Both the position numbers and the translations under genes were made by a program. Positions 6,260 through 8,232 of a DNA stretch of 8,232 nt are shown one piece after another. Numbering within the stretch: the first letter of the stretch is position 1; every line of letters begins with the position of its first letter. The stretch comes from Candidatus Brocadiales bacterium (GTDB taxonomy: Bacteria; Planctomycetota; Brocadiia; Brocadiales; Bathyanammoxibiaceae): contig JAUQZZ010000088.1 in assembly GCA_030586765.1 (NCBI GenBank), positions 1-8,232 of the forward strand, read 5' to 3'. The notes below the pieces were generated by a model that did not search any database, was not told where the DNA came from, and saw only the letters and a list, made by a program, of their open reading frames with translations.

Positions 6260-8005
6260 ATGAAATTTTTAAGACCTATCGGAATGATTCTTGTTATGTC
6301 CCTGGTGCTTAGTTTACCCAGGGTAGGTGCCTTCGCCCAGGAAAAGCCGGCCCAACCCCAGGCAACGGCACAGCCTGAAGAAAAGCTGGGGGAACTCTAC
6401 GATAATGAGACCCTGAAAAAGTGGTTTGAGGAGCATGTGGGCCTGGAAAAGGGCAGTGGGCCATGGATGGACCTTTATAAGCCACCAGCCATGCACATGT
6501 ATTGGTTCCCAAATAGACACTACGTTAGGCCCGACGGCACCTACTATGACCAGCTCTTAGAAAGATACAAGGCAGAGGAGTGCGTAAAGTGCCATGAGGA
6601 GGTAAGCCCTGGCATAGTAAATGACTGGAAGAGTTCTACCCATGCCCAGCCCAAGAAGAACGACTTCTTTGCCAAGAGGACCCAGGATATAGAAAAGCGC
6701 CTGAACAGGGAACTCAAAGAGGTTTCCTGTAATGAGTGCCACGGTAAAGACCACAAGGAACTGAAGATGCCCTCTTGGAATACCTGTGGTCAGTGTCACG
6801 TTACTCAGGTAAATCAGTTTATCTCTGAGAAGGACTACGGCAGGCCCAACCACGCCCAGGGTACTGAGGCCAACGTTATAGTCCCCTGGTATCCAGAGCT
6901 CTACAGGATGGGCATAGGCCAGATGCAGTTTGGCTGCGATTACTGCCACGGGACCTCAGAAAAGTGTGATATATGCCATACAAGGCACGCCTTCCATGCC
7001 TCTGAGGGAAGGAAGCCAGAGGCCTGTATGAGCTGTCATATGGGTTTTGACCACCCAGATGCCGAGTCCTATGGCGAGTCCAAGATGGGCTATATCTATC
7101 ACCTGGAAGGGCACGACTGGGACTTTGAGAAACCCCTGGCAGAGGTAGAGCCAGGTAAAGACTATCGCAGTCCCACCTGTCAGTTCTGCCACATGTACAC
7201 AGGGAAGGGAGAGTTCTCCCACAACGTGGTGTCCAAAGGTATCTGGCGTATGGGGACGGTCCCTCCCAAGGGTATGGAGTTTAAGTCCTCTCTCAAGGAC
7301 TATCCTTATGGAGTGAATCTACCACCCCTTAACTACAAGCTGGACATCTATTCCCCGGAGAGCAAGGCAAAGAGGGAGAAGTGGATAGAGCTCTGCAGTA
7401 ACTGCCACAGCCCCCGCTGGGCAAGGCTTTATCTGGAAAACCTGGACGATGTCATGTTCCAGACCTGGAATATGCAGGATAGGGCCCAGAAGGTCATTGA
7501 GGACGTCATTGCCGCAGGTGCCTTAGACCCAGGCCCAGAGGGAAGGGACCCTTACCCCTTGGGAGACGTACTGGCCGACGCCCTTGGTCCTGGTCTACTG
7601 GGCGAGCCTGTGTATAATGCCGTAAAGCAGACCAAGGGTAAGCTACCTGTATTAGGGCCTATCCTTGGCGTGTACGCCGACTTCTATCCTGGGAAGTATA
7701 ACCCCTCCAGGATAGAGAGGCTCTACGTAGACATGTGGTTTGGGGACAAGGCCTTCGTATATAAAGGCACTGCCCACGTCCAGCAGGACATCTCCTGGTG
7801 GTACGGTTCCTCCAAGGTCTACGGCAAGCTGGCGGAGATTGAGAGCGAGGCCCGCATGCTTATGAGGGCCAAGGATACCGACACCCTCCTAAAGGAGAAG
7901 GGACGCATGAAGAGTATGCCTATGCTGGGTCTGGTCCTGGCCGGCCTTGCTGGTTCGGTCTTCGGTGCCTCAGTGATATTGAGGAGGAGGAAACAGCAGC
8001 AGTAA
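6260..8005 (+). CDS. Octaheme hydroxylamine oxidoreductase (HAO)-family protein with C-terminal membrane anchor
   Basis: The protein has 581 residues. A signal peptide (about 1-26, cleavage likely after AFA) precedes eight CxxCH sites: Cys108, 157, 176, 226, 236, 256, 307 and 379. The block CDICHTRHAF...EACMSCHMGFDHP (236-265) is the HAO-family core; by family order heme 4 (Cys226) is the active-site heme, and Asp264-His265 match the conserved distal Asp-His pair. The long C-terminal helical region ends in a hydrophobic segment (about 553-574) and RRRK, a tail anchor absent from soluble HAO. The usual SKHG motif reads SKMG (274-277). The motif after the last heme that may hold the crosslinking tyrosine reads HVQQDISWWYG (506-516). 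The reaction is not determined: oxidation of hydroxylamine or hydrazine, or reduction of nitrite/NO, are all possible. A strong ribosome site, AAAGGAGAGG (6245-6254), sits 5 bases before the ATG. It is the last gene before the terminator. Confidence 0.92.
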   Translation: MKFLRPIGMILVMSLVLSLPRVGAFAQEKPAQPQATAQPEEKLGELYDNETLKKWFEEHVGLEKGSGPWMDLYKPPAMHMYWFPNRHYVRPDGTYYDQLLERYKAEECVKCHEEVSPGIVNDWKSSTHAQPKKNDFFAKRTQDIEKRLNRELKEVSCNECHGKDHKELKMPSWNTCGQCHVTQVNQFISEKDYGRPNHAQGTEANVIVPWYPELYRMGIGQMQFGCDYCHGTSEKCDICHTRHAFHASEGRKPEACMSCHMGFDHPDAESYGESKMGYIYHLEGHDWDFEKPLAEVEPGKDYRSPTCQFCHMYTGKGEFSHNVVSKGIWRMGTVPPKGMEFKSSLKDYPYGVNLPPLNYKLDIYSPESKAKREKWIELCSNCHSPRWARLYLENLDDVMFQTWNMQDRAQKVIEDVIAAGALDPGPEGRDPYPLGDVLADALGPGLLGEPVYNAVKQTKGKLPVLGPILGVYADFYPGKYNPSRIERLYVDMWFGDKAFVYKGTAHVQQDISWWYGSSKVYGKLAEIESEARMLMRAKDTDTLLKEKGRMKSMPMLGLVLAGLAGSVFGASVILRRRKQQQ

Positions 8006-8034
8006 AAGAGAGGCTGTTTGTAGCCACCCGCATA

Positions 8035-8068
8035 AAAAAGCCCCAGGCAATTCTGCCTGGGGCTTTTT
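8035..8068 (+). terminator. Rho-independent terminator of the bc-HAO operon (likely bidirectional)
   Basis: A perfect 15-bp stem pairs AAAAAGCCCCAGGCA (8035-8049) with TGCCTGGGGCTTTTT (8054-8068), with an ATTC loop. The right side ends in a T-run and the left side in an A-run, so it can work for both strands. It lies 29 bases after the stop of the HAO-like gene and could also end a converging minus-strand gene. Confidence 0.92.
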
Positions 8069-8107
8069 ATTTGCGCCTCAAAGGGGAAACATGGTTATGT
8101 AAAAATA

Positions 8108-8166
8108 GCAAGGCTAAAGCCTTGCCCTACAATGGGATTTTTGTAGGGCAACCCTTTAGGGTTGCG
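8108..8166. repeat. Palindromic intergenic element related to 838-889, with halves permuted
   Basis: GCAAGGCT (8108-8115) pairs with AGCCTTGC (8118-8125). CCCTAC (8125-8130) pairs with GTAGGG (8143-8148). GCAACCCT (8148-8155) pairs with AGGGTTGC (8158-8165). The GGCTAAAGCC and CCCTTTAGGG cores and the CTAC/GTAG arms match the design of the element at 838-889, but the right-hand hairpin comes first and the left-hand hairpin second, as if the junction of two tandem units were kept. Confidence 0.65.
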
Positions 8167-8171
8167 TGCCT

Positions 8172-8232
8172 TTAGGGTCTGCACCTCTGGCATGCCTTAC
8201 CCCCGGCATTTTTGGCCTCCTCGGCAGAATTG
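8172..8232 (-). CDS. Possible 3' end of a converging gene with a CxxC-Arg-Pro tail (partial)
   Basis: Reading the minus strand from the right edge, one frame stays open for 19 codons to TAA at 8174-8172 and ends in GGKACQRCRP. A C-terminal CxxC followed by Arg-Pro is a common zinc-binding tail, and the alanine/lysine-rich lead-in looks protein-like. The fragment is too short to name a family. Its stop codon lies in a CCTTTAGGG sequence like the core of the adjoining repeat. The bidirectional terminator at 8035-8068 would serve this gene. Confidence 0.35.
   Translation of the reverse strand, partial: NSAEEAKNAGGKACQRCRP

Noticed and set aside
6557..6949. 130-codon open frame on the minus strand opposite the HAO-like gene
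   Set aside because: Antisense shadow of conserved heme motifs; no independent evidence.

Overview
The window centres on a five-gene plus-strand operon (3098-8005) for a membrane electron-transfer complex. In order it encodes a Rieske iron-sulfur protein, a b6-type cytochrome b, a separate and enlarged subunit IV, a membrane-anchored hexaheme cytochrome c with a cytochrome c554-like C-terminal half, and an octaheme protein of the hydroxylamine oxidoreductase (HAO) family with a C-terminal membrane anchor. Gaps are 8, 19, 14 and 37 bases, and a strong hairpin terminator closes the operon at 8035-8068. No cytochrome f, cytochrome c1 or monoheme c gene is present, so the multiheme proteins probably receive or donate the electrons that normally pass through f or c1. 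This layout recalls the bc-type clusters with HAO-like subunits described in anammox planctomycetes (for example Kuenenia stuttgartiensis kuste4569-4574; recalled from memory, not checked).

Left of the operon are two minus-strand genes. At 591-1 is the N-terminal 197 residues of a siroheme/[4Fe-4S] sulfite/nitrite-reductase-like protein with two inserted ferredoxin clusters; it runs off the left edge. At 2701-914 is a thioredoxin-fold protein of the DUF255/YyaL/SSP411 family with a WCHWC motif, transcribed divergently from the bc operon. The 396-base divergent region (2702-3097) holds a perfect 7+7 bp palindrome and a pair of mutually exclusive GC-rich hairpins in the probable operon leader.

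Non-coding stretches carry palindromic repeats. The gap 592-913 has a cluster of three G/C-rich hairpins and a 52-base element that can fold as a three-way junction. A related but permuted element lies at 8108-8166, after the operon terminator. At the far right edge a minus-strand reading frame ending in a CxxC-Arg-Pro tail may be the 3' end of a converging gene.

The organism is probably an anaerobic or microaerobic bacterium with multiheme-cytochrome nitrogen metabolism. An anammox-related planctomycete fits the gene content best, but frequent AGG/AGA Arg and ATA Ile codons and the short palindromic repeats would also fit a Nitrospirota-like or thermophilic lineage. The sequence alone does not settle the taxonomy. 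Taken together, the operon looks like a device for exchanging electrons between the quinone pool and an HAO-type nitrogen-oxide enzyme on the far side of the membrane.
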